Assembly (NCBI RefSeq): GCF_002804065.1
Contig: NZ_CP024955.1
Span: 3,162,001 to 3,226,000 of the forward strand
Length of the DNA stretch: 64,000 bases
Direction: 5' to 3'
From: Kyrpidia spormannii
GTDB lineage: Bacteria; Bacillota; Bacilli; Kyrpidiales; Kyrpidiaceae
A model generated the notes under the pieces. The model saw nothing but the letters and a program-made list of their open reading frames with translations, had not been told where the DNA came from and ran no database searches. The position numbers and the translations under genes were made by a program. Below, piece by piece: positions 44,874 to 52,164 of the stretch. Within the stretch, counting starts at the first letter, position 1. The number at the start of each line of letters is the position of its first letter.

Positions 44874-45158
44874 ATGAAGGTTTCCATTGGTAGAGCCGCC
44901 AAAGAGTTGGGAGTTGCCCCGGAGACCCTTCGCCGCTGGGAGGCGGAAGGAAAAATCCGGGTGGAGCGGACGCCGGGCGGGCACCGTCGGTACGACCTGG
45001 CCAGCCTTCGCGGGTGGGCCCGCAAGAAACCGGAACCGAAAGAGCGGATCACTCTCGCCTATGCCCGGGCCTCCACTCACGACCAGAAGGGGGATTTGGA
45101 ACGGCAAGTGGAGTTGCTGGAGACGTTCTGCGCCCGGAAATCCGCGATGCCGAGGTGA
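44874..45158 (+). pseudogene. tnpA: IS607-type serine recombinase tnpA, 5' fragment
   Basis: The MerR-like helix-turn-helix (SIGRAAKELGVAPETLRRWE, GGHRRYDLASL) and the first part of the serine recombinase domain are present, including the nucleophile Ser in AYARASTHDQKGDLERQVEL. The gene breaks off after ETFCA where the 233-bp AbrB repeat begins. IS607 TnpA proteins are about 200 residues, so more than half is lost. No tnpB accompanies it. Confidence 0.8.
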
Positions 45159-45367
45159 TCCCATTGCGCCAAGTACGCCGGTAGGTTACGAAGATCGGCA
45201 GCAGCGTCGGCATCACGTTCACAAAGGATGCGCTGCGGGCTCTTGGCCTGCACATGGGGGACGAAGTCAAGCTTACGGTCAACGAGTCAAACTGTGAAAT
45301 CATCATCCGCAAAGCGCCGAGCATTCCGCCGGGGCTTGACCCGCATTTCTTCGAAGTCTTATCCGCC
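45155..45367 (+). pseudogene. AbrB-like antitoxin, second copy with early stop
   Basis: This copy of the 44075 frame differs by a nonsense change: the sixth or seventh codon of the conserved start (VRR then VT) reads TAG. The rest (KIGSSVGITFTKDALRALGL, DEVKLTVNESNCEIIIRKAP) stays open to FFEVLSA. The frame then joins the 86-bp repeat at 45371. Confidence 0.7.
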
Positions 45368-45370
45368 AAC

Positions 45371-45456
45371 TCGGTCCAGAAATACAGCCACACGCACTAC
45401 GGGAACCACCCTCCCCCCAATGGAAGAGGCGGAGAATTGGCACGGCCATTCGGCCA
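45371..45456. repeat. 86-bp direct repeat (second copy at 51183-51265)
   Basis: TCGGTCCAGAAATACAGCC through GGAGAATTGGCAC to CATTCGGCCA occurs at both sites in the same orientation with few changes, including a length difference in the C-run. It is next to broken toxin-antitoxin genes both times. Neither strand gives a protein I recognise. Confidence 0.75.
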
Positions 45457-45501
45457 TGTCCGTGGTTGGGAAGATGCCGTCCAGGATTGTCTGCGGGTGG
45501 T

Positions 45502-45776
45502 TCAGAGCCGTCGGTAGGCTTCTCCCCGCGGACGAACAGCCACAATCTCAATGATCCGTTCCTCGGTGCGGATCGTGAAAATAAGGCGCCAGTCACCCAC
45601 ACGCATCCTACAGAGTCCGGACACTCCTTGGAGGGGCGGATATCTTTTCCTGGACCTGGTGTTGGATCTTTGGCAATCCGATCGATGGCGCGGATTGTAC
45701 GCTCTTTCTGCTTGCGGTCGAGCCGCCACAGTGTTGCGGCGGCCTCACGCGACACAATCACGCGCCACTCACTCAC
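45502..45776 (-). pseudogene. relE: RelE/ParE-type toxin, frameshifted
   Basis: The frame opens at GTG 45776 with SEWRVIVSREAAATLWRLDR and AIDRIAKDPTPGPGKDIRP. Near 45630 it must shift by one base to continue as LQGVSGLCRMRVGDWRLIFT and IIEIVAVRPRGEAYRRL to the stop at 45502. Rejoined, it is a typical RelE of about 85-90 residues with the Arg-rich active-site strands. The toxin start overlaps the end of its antitoxin gene. Confidence 0.8.
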
Positions 45777-46035
45777 TCCTCCAACTCCTTCCGTAAATCA
45801 TTCCATTCCACGTACTCCCCGAGTTGGATCTGCTCCCGACCACGCTGTACCCTTCCTGATCTTCGAGAGACAGCGTATCATCCGGATCAACGAGTCGCAC
45901 CTTTTTTGGCCGCAGCAGAATACCTTCGGGTACCCGTTCAAATATCACATAGTCGCCCTCCTCGAGACCAATTGCGTCTCGGATCGACTTCGGGATCGTC
46001 ACCTGACCGTGGCTGGTGACTTTACTTTGTCTCAC
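45769..46035 (-). pseudogene. AbrB-type antitoxin of the RelE pair, frameshifted near its end
   Basis: The first 65 residues (KVTSHGQVTIPKSIRDAIGL, DYVIFERVPEGILLRPKKVR, DPDDTLSLEDQEGY) are a normal AbrB antitoxin. As written, the last 23 codons are out of register. Shifting by one base near 45845 gives REQIQLGEYVEWNDLRKELE and a TGA that overlaps the toxin GTG, as expected for a coupled pair. The toxin-binding tail is thus lost. Both partners of this pair are broken. Confidence 0.8.
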
Positions 46036-46155
46036 TCGTCACTTCGCCCCTTCCGTTGATCGGTTTGTCGATTCATAAATATTATTTCTTATTTCTTATT
46101 CTATGCGCTGTGCACAAAGGGGGTGATCAACAGCCTGGAAGTTTGTGAACATCTA

Positions 46156-46184
46156 TAGACGAACATACGTTTCTGTTATACAAT
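46156..46184 (+). promoter_or_regulatory. Promoter of the IS607 tnpA, leaderless layout
   Basis: TAGACG (46156-46161), 17-bp spacer and TACAAT (46179-46184). The ATG at 46191 follows after exactly 6 bp and no ribosome binding site is present. Confidence 0.6.
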
Positions 46185-46190
46185 CGTCTC

Positions 46191-46769
46191 ATGAAACTCT
46201 CCGATTGGGCTAGGCAACAAGGAATCTCCTGCATGACCGCTTGGCGTTGGTGGAAAGACGGCAAGCTGCCTGTACCTGCCCGTCAGACCGAATCCGGTAC
46301 GATCCTGGTGGATGTCCCTCCGACCCGTGAAGGCGGCCGGACGGTCGTGTATGCCCGGGTGTCCTCTCACGACCAGAGGAGTGACTTGGACAGGCAAGTG
46401 TCTCGAATCACCCAGTGGGCAACCGAGCGAGATCTCGTCGTGGACGAGGTGGTGACGGAGGTCGGATCGGGGATGAACGGGAAATGTCTAAAGCTCCGGC
46501 GTATTTTGGCGGATGCGCGGGTGACGACCATCATTGTGGAACACCGGGATCGACTGGCGAGGTTTGGCGTGGAGTACCTGGAATCTGCACTGGCTGCTCA
46601 GGGCCGTCACATTGTGGTGGTGGATGCCGGGGAGACCCGCGACGATCTGGTCCGGAACATGATCGAGGTCATGACATCGTTCTGCGCGCGGCCCTGCGGC
46701 CGACGGGGAGCACGGAATCGGGCTTTGCGGGCTGTGACCGCCGCTAAAAAGGACGGGAAAGAATCATGA
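46191..46769 (+). CDS. tnpA: IS607-family serine recombinase TnpA
   Basis: This 192-residue protein has an N-terminal MerR-like HTH (MKLSDWARQQGISCMTAWRW) and then a small serine recombinase domain with VVYARVSSHDQRSDLDRQV (nucleophile Ser), GSGMNGKCLKLRRILADARV, and IIVEHRDRLARFGVEYLES with the conserved Arg pair. It lacks the long C-terminal domain of large recombinases, as usual for IS607. The stop overlaps the tnpB start (ATGA). It appears intact, so the recombinase may still be active even though its element has lost one end. Confidence 0.9.
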   Translation: MKLSDWARQQGISCMTAWRWWKDGKLPVPARQTESGTILVDVPPTREGGRTVVYARVSSHDQRSDLDRQVSRITQWATERDLVVDEVVTEVGSGMNGKCLKLRRILADARVTTIIVEHRDRLARFGVEYLESALAAQGRHIVVVDAGETRDDLVRNMIEVMTSFCARPCGRRGARNRALRAVTAAKKDGKES

Positions 46770-47962
46770 AGGCGCTTCAGGCGTACCGCTTTGCACTCGA
46801 TCCTTCGCCGCATCAGGAGAGGATGCTGGCCTCCCACACCGGAGCCCGGCGGTTTGCCTTTAACTGGGGGCTGGCATTGGTGAAAGAGCGTTTGAAGGCC
46901 AGAGGACGAGGCGAAGATGTCGAAGTGCCGTGGACCCTTGCCGCCCTTCGGAAGGAGTGGAACCGGCAGAAGGAACAAGTCGCCCCGTGGTGGCGGGAGA
47001 ATTCCAAGGAAGCGTACTCGGCGGGGCTGGACGGCCTGGCCCGGGGGCTGAAGGCGTTTTTCGACAGCCGGTCCGGGAAGCGGAAGGGGCGTCGGGTGGG
47101 GTTTCCGAAGTTCCGGAAGAAGGGCCGGGGTCGGGAATCGGTGCGGTTCACGACGGGAGCGATCCGGGTGGACGACAAAAGCCACGTCGTTTTGCCCCGG
47201 ATCGGGCGGGTGAGAACGCACGAGATGACCACGGCGCTCTTGGAGCGGGTGCAAAGTGACCGGGCGCGGATCCTGTCGGCGACCGTCTCCCGGGAAGGCG
47301 GGCGATGGTTTGTGAGTTTCACCTGCGAAGTGGAGCGGGACGCCGGGCGGCCGAAGCGCCCCCGGGACGTGGTGGGAGTGGACGCCGGGCTGAAACACCT
47401 GGCGGTCCTGTCAACGGGGGAGAAGGTGCCGAACCCGCAACCCTTGCGCAAGGCATTGCGAAAGATCGCGCGGTTGAACCGGGAGTTGGTCCGGCGAAAA
47501 CGCAGAAGCCGACACTGGGAGGATACCCGTCGGCGGCTGAACCGGGCCCACGCGAGGGTGGCGAGAATTCGCTTGGACGCCATGCACAAGCTGACTCACC
47601 GGCTGGCGACCACGTTTGGCACCGTCGTGGTGGAAGACCTGAATGTGGCGGGGATGGGGCGGAACCGGCGATTGTCCCGGGCGATCTACGACGCGGGGCT
47701 GGCGGAGTTGAGACGGCAGTTGCAGTATAAATGCGAGTGGTACGGGTCCCGTCTTGTCCAGGCCCCCAGGATGTATCCCAGTTCCAAGACCTGCTCCAGG
47801 TGTGGGGCGATCAAGGAATTCCTTCCGCTTTGGGAGCGGGTGTATCGGTGTGAAGAGTGCGGGACGGTGATGGACCGGGACGAGAATGCGGCGATAGTTA
47901 CTCCCACGCAACACAAACGATCGCAACGGCGCAAAATGGCATTCGATTCGGTTCAACCATGA
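46766..47962 (+). CDS. tnpB: TnpB (IS607 partner), C-terminus replaced at an IS630 junction
   Basis: This 398-residue frame has the TnpB N-terminal helix-turn-helix region (YRFALDPSPHQERMLASHTG) and a RuvC-like domain with VVGVDAGLKHLAV (Asp), TVVVEDLNVAGM (Glu) and VMDRDENAAI (Asp). The zinc ribbon is CSRCG...CEECG. All catalytic residues remain. After NAAI, at about 47898, the frame runs antisense into an IS630 transposase for the last 20 or so codons. The normal end of tnpB, the omega RNA and the right end of the element are missing, so guide RNA production is unlikely. Confidence 0.85.
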   Translation: MKALQAYRFALDPSPHQERMLASHTGARRFAFNWGLALVKERLKARGRGEDVEVPWTLAALRKEWNRQKEQVAPWWRENSKEAYSAGLDGLARGLKAFFDSRSGKRKGRRVGFPKFRKKGRGRESVRFTTGAIRVDDKSHVVLPRIGRVRTHEMTTALLERVQSDRARILSATVSREGGRWFVSFTCEVERDAGRPKRPRDVVGVDAGLKHLAVLSTGEKVPNPQPLRKALRKIARLNRELVRRKRRSRHWEDTRRRLNRAHARVARIRLDAMHKLTHRLATTFGTVVVEDLNVAGMGRNRRLSRAIYDAGLAELRRQLQYKCEWYGSRLVQAPRMYPSSKTCSRCGAIKEFLPLWERVYRCEECGTVMDRDENAAIVTPTQHKRSQRRKMAFDSVQP

Positions 47963-48842
47963 TGCCTGGGTCGGTGTAAAAACCAGTTCTACATCGTTTT
48001 CTGCAGCCCACTCAGTCACAGTACGATGCTTGTGAGGTGAAAAATTGTCCAAGACCACGTACAGCCGTTCAGACCGGTGATACCGCCGGCGGAGCACCTT
48101 GAGAAAACGCAGTATGTCCTGGTGCTTCTTGCTGGATGAGACGTGCCCATACAGTTTATCCGCTTTCAGATCCAGAGCCGCAAAAAAGTGCCTCACCCCG
48201 TGGGTGCGGCGGTACGTTGCCGGCAATCGATCGGGCCGACTTTTCGGGTACCATCCGCAACCGGAAAACGGCTGAATGGACAACGGTCCAAACTCGTCAA
48301 CGCAGATGACCCGTCCGTCTTTGGGCGGATTCCGGTAGAGCGACTGGATTCGTTTTTTTTACCTCAAAGTCAGGATCATTCGAGGCTTTCCATGTCTTGG
48401 TATGCTGGTAGGTGATGTCGGCTTCCTCCAGAATGACACGGATAGTCTCAATGCTAATGGAGATCACGATGCCCCGCCTTTCGGCCTCCTCTTTGAGCTT
48501 GGACAGTGACCAATGGGTAAAGGGCAAACCCAGGGTGTTTGGCGGGATCTGGGCCAACTCAATGATCGCGGCTCTTTGTTCTTCGGTAAAGGTCCGCGGT
48601 CGTCCGCCCCTGTACCGAGGTTTTAAGGCCACAAATCCGTGCTGATTGAAGGCATGAATAATATGACGAATGTGCTCTTGAGACAGATGATACAACTCGG
48701 AGATCTCCGGCACCTTCATCTTTTGAGCGGAAGCCAACACGACCAAAGCCCGTCGCACTTCAACGGGGTTGGATCCTTTGCGAGCAATCTTTACAAGTTT
48801 ATTTCCCTCTTCAGGTGTCAGGTCTCGGACAAAGATGCACAT
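47898..48842 (-). pseudogene. IS630-family transposase, split by an A8 run and truncated
   Basis: The first frame starts at ATG 48842 (RDLTPEEGNKLVKIARKGSN; helix-turn-helix with ISELYHLSQEHIRHIIHAF) and runs to a run of eight A on the minus strand (48353-48360). The DDE domain continues in another frame: RIQSLYRNPPKDGRVICVDE, YVVLDNFSPHKH and SWLNRIECHF supply all three catalytic acids. Removing one A restores one continuous frame. The C-terminus is cut at about 47898, where sequence changes to antisense tnpB, losing roughly the last 40 residues and the right end. Confidence 0.8.
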
Positions 48843-48937
48843 GATGATCACCACCTGGGATGATCATTCGACAGACAACTGGACATTCCTTCCGATTTAT
48901 CCAACTATGTTTTCTGAAGGGGCACTAGAACTAGCCC

Positions 48938-49252
48938 TCATTCTCGGCGCTTCCAAATAACGTATCTCCAAATGAAAAGAATTACCCCCATAATAACTAC
49001 AATAGCCGCTGCTGCTTCGGATCGATACTTGTAATAATGGCGCCCCAAATTGATGATCCGAGTCATGTTATCAACGAGGTACCTGTTGGCATCGATCTCT
49101 TGAAACGAATTTGGGTCAGCAAAAGCATTCATAATGGGTTGGACAATTCCAAAAACTGTCCTCCTAGCCTCATTTGATAGGCTTGTCCCATCATTAAGCA
49201 ATATGATGACGATCGTAAGTATTATTGCACCCACGGTGACAATCGTGCGCAT
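48938..49252 (-). CDS. Small protein with two membrane helices, unknown function
   Basis: This 104-residue protein has a hydrophobic N-terminal segment (IVTVGAIILTIVIILLND) and a C-terminal one (AAAAIVVIMGVILFIWRYVI) ending in positive WKRRE. The middle, about 50 residues, is polar (NSFQEIDANRYLVDNMTRI). The ATG at 49252 has GAGGAGATC upstream. Its base composition is much lower in GC than most of the window, suggesting transfer. I do not recognise a family. Confidence 0.6.
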   Translation of the reverse strand: MRTIVTVGAIILTIVIILLNDGTSLSNEARRTVFGIVQPIMNAFADPNSFQEIDANRYLVDNMTRIINLGRHYYKYRSEAAAAIVVIMGVILFIWRYVIWKRRE

Positions 49253-49410
49253 ATCGATCTCCTCAGCTGACAAGTTTGCCACCTCAAAGGAGAAACAAAC
49301 CGTACTGAATACATCTGGAAATCATTAGGTGTTTTGGAAACGCACAGAGTAAGTCTCTTGCCAGAGTCGCTTTCTCCCCTATCCCTTATCCCAGAGACAA
49401 AGGGGGCATG
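49253..49410. other. Gap upstream of the small membrane protein
   Basis: About 160 bp with the ribosome site of the 49252 gene and no other feature I can support. Confidence 0.35.
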
Positions 49411-49496
49411 ATGAGCGTGATCGAACCATAATAGCCATCAATTCAGTCCTGCTCGTAATCGCAATCAGCAACACCACTAGAAAACTCCGCCCATGA
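49411..49496 (+). pseudogene. Holin-like toxin cassette, copy B (frameshifted)
   Basis: ATG AGC GTG begins like the intact copy (MSV then hydrophobic), but TAA comes after six codons. Shifting frame gives IIAINSVLLVIAISNTTRKL followed by RP and TGA, matching the membrane helix and end of the 50847 toxin. The terminator stem is degraded, while the convergent antisense promoter at 49605-49633 is well kept. Confidence 0.7.
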
Positions 49497-49604
49497 CCGA
49501 CCCGGATAAAGGCCTTGGCACTTCAAGCGGAGGAGCCGCCCCTGTAAAGGCTCTTGCGCGACCATCGGTCTCCGACCACCGACGGCCTTATCTTTTGCAC
49601 TTTT

Positions 49605-49633
49605 ACAATAGCACGAAACATTGCCATCCGCAA
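49605..49633 (-). promoter_or_regulatory. Antisense-RNA promoter of toxin cassette B
   Basis: Minus strand TTGCGG (49628-49633), 17-bp spacer, TGCTATTGT with -10 at 49605-49610. It has the same position and spacing as in the intact cassette at 51046-51074. Confidence 0.6.
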
Positions 49634-49962
49634 TATGTCATCTCATGGACAGAGCCCGTTTACGTAAAGCAGCCAGACTGTCCTCCATCCGTCCACGCAG
49701 ACACAATGTCCCTTGCGGTTTGGCAAAAGGTAGAGAGGGCATCTATGTACTCAGCTCCTTCCATGGGTTTCCCGTGGCAAGGCCTAAAAGCTCCTTCGAC
49801 AACCGGGCGAATCTGAGAAGGTAACTGCTGGTCAGGAACAGGAAATTTGTCAGGGCCCGCGCATTGAGTATCTGTTCACTTGGTTCAGCATTTGAGACTA
49901 TAATATGGCTAGACAGTCTGGCTAAATTCGCGCTTACCCATCTTGCGAGGGAAGGGATGGTC
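49634..49962. other. Gap with the promoter region of the Phd/VapC pair
   Basis: No supported gene. An open frame with EGIYVLSSFHGFPVARPKSS (about 49735-49800) may be a remnant of an unknown gene but has no recognisable family. The promoter at 49875-49904 lies near its end. Confidence 0.35.
49875..49904 (+). promoter_or_regulatory. Promoter of the Phd/VapC pair
   Basis: TTCACT (49875-49880), 18-bp spacer and a perfect TATAAT (49899-49904). The antitoxin probably binds here for autoregulation. Confidence 0.6.
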
Positions 49963-50214
49963 ATGGACAAGACCTGGCAGCTTCAGGATGCCAAAAATCG
50001 CCTCAGTGAACTTGTGAACAAGGCCATGCGGAACGGTCCGCAGATGATTACGGTGCGCGGGAAACCCGCGGTCGTCGTGGTGTCCGTTCAGGAATATGAG
50101 CGTTTAGCACATCCAAAGGCCAGTCTGGTGGAATTTTTTCGAAATTCCCCTCTGGTCGGGGTTGAACTGGACGTAGAACGAGTCCGGGACCATCCGCGGG
50201 AGACTGGACTGTGA
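49963..50214 (+). CDS. Phd/YefM-family antitoxin
   Basis: This 83-residue protein begins WQLQDAKNRLSELVNKAMRN and continues PQMITVRGKPAVVVVSVQEY, the Phd/YefM fold that binds operator DNA. The C-terminal part (SLVEFFRNSPLVGVELDVER) wraps the toxin. The ATG at 49963 has GGAAGGGATG upstream, and another ATG two codons earlier is possible. The stop overlaps the toxin GTG. Both genes of this pair are intact. Confidence 0.85.
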   Translation: MDKTWQLQDAKNRLSELVNKAMRNGPQMITVRGKPAVVVVSVQEYERLAHPKASLVEFFRNSPLVGVELDVERVRDHPRETGL

Positions 50215-50648
50215 AATACTTACTGGACACCTGTGTCATTTCTGAACTGGTCAAGAGGGCTCCCGCTCCCGCAGTCCTGAGGTGGGTCGAGAACCAGGAT
50301 GAGGAAAACCTGTATTTGAGCGTATTAACCCTGGGAGAACTGCAACGCGGTGTGAGTAAGTTGTTGGATCGCAGTCGCGCAGAACAATTGCAGGCGTGGT
50401 TGAAAGACGACTTAACCCAGCGTTTTCAGAGACGCATCTTGCCCGTCGACCAAAAGGTGGCGGTGGCTTGGGGCGAAATCAGTGGAGACGCGGCGCGGCG
50501 AGGAGAAACACTCCCTGTCATGGATAGTCTCATTGCAGCCACCGCCCGGGTTCATGGCCTGGTTGTGGTCACGCGAAACGTACGCGACATAGAACGTTGC
50601 CGCGTTCCGGTTACGAATCCTTGGCCGGACACGCGCGCCGACCTGTAA
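50211..50648 (+). CDS. vapC: VapC/FitB-type PIN-domain toxin
   Basis: This 145-residue PIN ribonuclease has YLLDTCVISELVKRA (first Asp), LTLGELQRGVSKL (Glu), ETLPVMDSLIAATARVHGL (Asp) and VTRNVRDIERC with the last acidic position. This matches FitB-like toxins acting on tRNA or mRNA. GTG at 50211 overlaps the antitoxin stop (GTGA). All catalytic acids are present, so the pair is probably functional and may stabilise the island. Confidence 0.9.
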   Translation: MKYLLDTCVISELVKRAPAPAVLRWVENQDEENLYLSVLTLGELQRGVSKLLDRSRAEQLQAWLKDDLTQRFQRRILPVDQKVAVAWGEISGDAARRGETLPVMDSLIAATARVHGLVVVTRNVRDIERCRVPVTNPWPDTRADL

Positions 50649-50739
50649 TCGCCCCCTCAAACGATGCGCGGTTCCCCAGGGCGACCCTTTATCCAGCACG
50701 CGATGGTTTGCTAAAAGTCCACAACCGGAGAAGATGCTG

Positions 50740-50768
50740 CTGAAAATTGCCCGCTGTCCGGCTATAAT
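50740..50768 (+). promoter_or_regulatory. Promoter of the intact holin-like toxin
   Basis: CTGAAA (50740-50745), 17-bp spacer, perfect TATAAT (50763-50768). The leader of about 70 nt contains a GGGCGGCCCTCCCTGATCCC region able to fold before the ribosome site. Confidence 0.6.
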
Positions 50769-50846
50769 GAAGAGGCTCAGGACAAGGCTCCATCAGGGGC
50801 GGCCCTCCCTGATCCCTGATTCCACAGGGGGAAGGGAGGTGGTGCG

Positions 50847-50936
50847 GTGAGCGTATTTGAAGCACTCATGGTGGCCATCAATGTAGCCATGCTCGTCATC
50901 GCGATCATCAACGCCAATAGAAAAGACCGCCCCTGA
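50847..50936 (+). CDS. Putative holin-like (type I) toxin peptide, 29 residues
   Basis: A GTG with GGGAGG seven bases upstream opens a 29-codon frame. A short N-terminus (SVFEAL) leads into one hydrophobic helix (VAINVAMLVIAII) and a basic end (NANRKDRP). This matches the Hol-Tox / Fst-like class of small membrane toxins of Gram-positives. The stop lies inside the first arm of a strong bidirectional terminator. A convergent promoter beyond the terminator (51046-51074) would make an antisense RNA overlapping the 3' end, the plan of par/Fst and TxpA/RatA type I systems. Two decayed copies lie at 43656 and 49411. Confidence 0.75.
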   Translation: MSVFEALMVAINVAMLVIAIINANRKDRP

Positions 50937-50958
50937 TGCACCGGGCAAGCGGTCTTTT
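50921..50958. terminator. Bidirectional terminator shared by toxin mRNA and antisense RNA
   Basis: AAAAGACCGC (50921-50930) and GCGGTCTTTT (50949-50958) form a perfect 10-bp stem whose A4/T4 ends serve both directions. Confidence 0.8.
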
Positions 50959-51039
50959 CGCGTAAACCGGAGGAGCCGCCCCTGAAAGGGCTCCTGGGCG
51001 GCCGTCGGTGTCGCCAACACCGGCGGCCTTATTTTGTGC
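50921..51039 (-). ncRNA. Putative antisense antitoxin RNA
   Basis: Transcription from the 51046-51074 promoter would yield about 120 nt. It carries two more hairpins (GCCGGTGTTGGCGACACCG and AGGAGCCCTTTCAGGGGC) and then the shared terminator. It pairs with the toxin mRNA over the last codons and terminator. The sequence is conserved in the other two cassettes better than their coding parts. Confidence 0.55.
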
Positions 51040-51045
51040 ATCTTT

Positions 51046-51074
51046 ATCGTAGCATGAAAATATCCCCGAAGCAA
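51046..51074 (-). promoter_or_regulatory. Antisense-RNA promoter of the intact toxin cassette
   Basis: Minus strand TTGCTT (51069-51074), 17-bp spacer, TACGAT (51046-51051) preceded by TGC as an extended -10. Confidence 0.55.
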
Positions 51075-51411
51075 CGCGGGCTTTGCACCGGAACGTCTTC
51101 CAAAAATCGCTTTAACAGCCGGAGAATGTCCGAGTCGTAGCAAAGCGCGGGACAAACCAGCTCGAGAGTGAGAGACCGTCTCTCGGTCCAGAAATACAGC
51201 CACACGCACTACGGGAACAACCCCCCCAATGGAAGAGGCGGAGAATTGGCACGACCATTCGGCCAATCCTCCGCCTCCGTTCTTGACCTGCCATCCCCCT
51301 TGCGGCGAACAGCAGCGTTTATCTCTGAATTTACTGTACCCAATGGGAACAAAAAATTCAACCTCCCGCAATCACTCAGTGGCACCTTCACAAACGAGTC
51401 ATTACCTGAAT
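51075..51411. other. Remnant DNA between the toxin cassette and Uma2 fragment
   Basis: No gene is supported. It includes the second copy of the 86-bp repeat (51183-51265). The rest is noncoding scrap. Confidence 0.4.
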
Positions 51412-51515
51412 TCCGGAAGCAGATTCGCCACGATGGCTCTGGTGAATCCCAAACGGGGGAGGTGAAGTGTCGTACACCCGTCCATCGATGACCTCTAGGA
51501 CCACCGGACCCGCTC
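51412..51515 (-). pseudogene. Uma2-family N-terminal fragment
   Basis: On the minus strand VVLEVIDGRVYDTSPPPFGI and, after a one-base shift, AIVANLLPEFR then a stop match the first third of the intact Uma2 gene at 51640 (YEVIDGRVYDMSPPPSEIHQ). The nuclease core is missing. Confidence 0.7.
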
Positions 51516-51639
51516 CCGAGTTCCCCTAGCCTTTCAACCCTTCAGTGAGGCCGGCGCGAAGACACGCACCTGTGTCGAGTTCATCTGCTACACCTGCGCG
51601 GGATATTTTCCCGGTTCGGTTCCAGACAAATGCTGTCAT

Positions 51640-52164
51640 TCAAAACACGTCTCTCAATTTGATGACGAGGTCGTCAAAGATGCGCACCGGTATTTCCCCA
51701 TCCCCGCCGTACACATCGGGCTGCTGAAAAACATTGTCCTCCCAGTGATAGACCTCCACCGTCTCGTGCTCAGGATCGACGATCCAGTACTCTCTGACGC
51801 CGGCGATACGGTATTTTGTCATTTTCACGCTCCGGTCCTTCTCCGCCGTCGATTTGCCGAGTACTTCGACGATGAGATCTGGAGCACCCACGCAACCTTG
51901 CGGCCGAATTTTGCCCGGATCGCAGATGACCGCAATATCCGGCTCCACGTGCTCATCGTCGTCCTCCTTCCACCACACGCCAAAGGGGGCCGGATAGGCA
52001 AAACATTCCCGCCCTTTCAGGTAGATGCTGAACTCCCGAAGCAGATTCGTCACAATTCTTTGGTGAATCTCGGACGGCGGAGGGGACATGTCGTACACCC
52101 TGCCATCAATCACCTCATACCGTTCAGGCAAAATCGGCTGGCGTGAATCGTGATCCTGCTGCAT
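51640..52164 (-). CDS. Uma2-family (DUF820) PD-(D/E)XK endonuclease-like protein
   Basis: This 174-residue protein has the Uma2 order: RYEVIDGRVYDMSPPPSEIH, YPAPFGVWW, then VEPDIAVICDPGKI and GAPDLIVEVLGKSTAEKDRS carrying the PD-(D/E)XK Asp, Glu and downstream Lys region. MTKYRIAGVREYWIVDPEHE completes the fold. Uma2 proteins are widespread, of unknown substrate, and expanded in cyanobacteria and some Firmicutes. A paralogue lies at 56641 and a fragment at 51412. The ATG follows AAAGGACG. It is flanked on its upstream side by TnpB remnants. Confidence 0.85.
   Translation of the reverse strand: MQQDHDSRQPILPERYEVIDGRVYDMSPPPSEIHQRIVTNLLREFSIYLKGRECFAYPAPFGVWWKEDDDEHVEPDIAVICDPGKIRPQGCVGAPDLIVEVLGKSTAEKDRSVKMTKYRIAGVREYWIVDPEHETVEVYHWEDNVFQQPDVYGGDGEIPVRIFDDLVIKLRDVF

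Noticed and set aside
47411-47897. Minus-strand frame continuing the IS630 transposase to 47411
   Set aside because: Beyond about 47898 it is the complement of tnpB, so only the part above the junction is real transposase.
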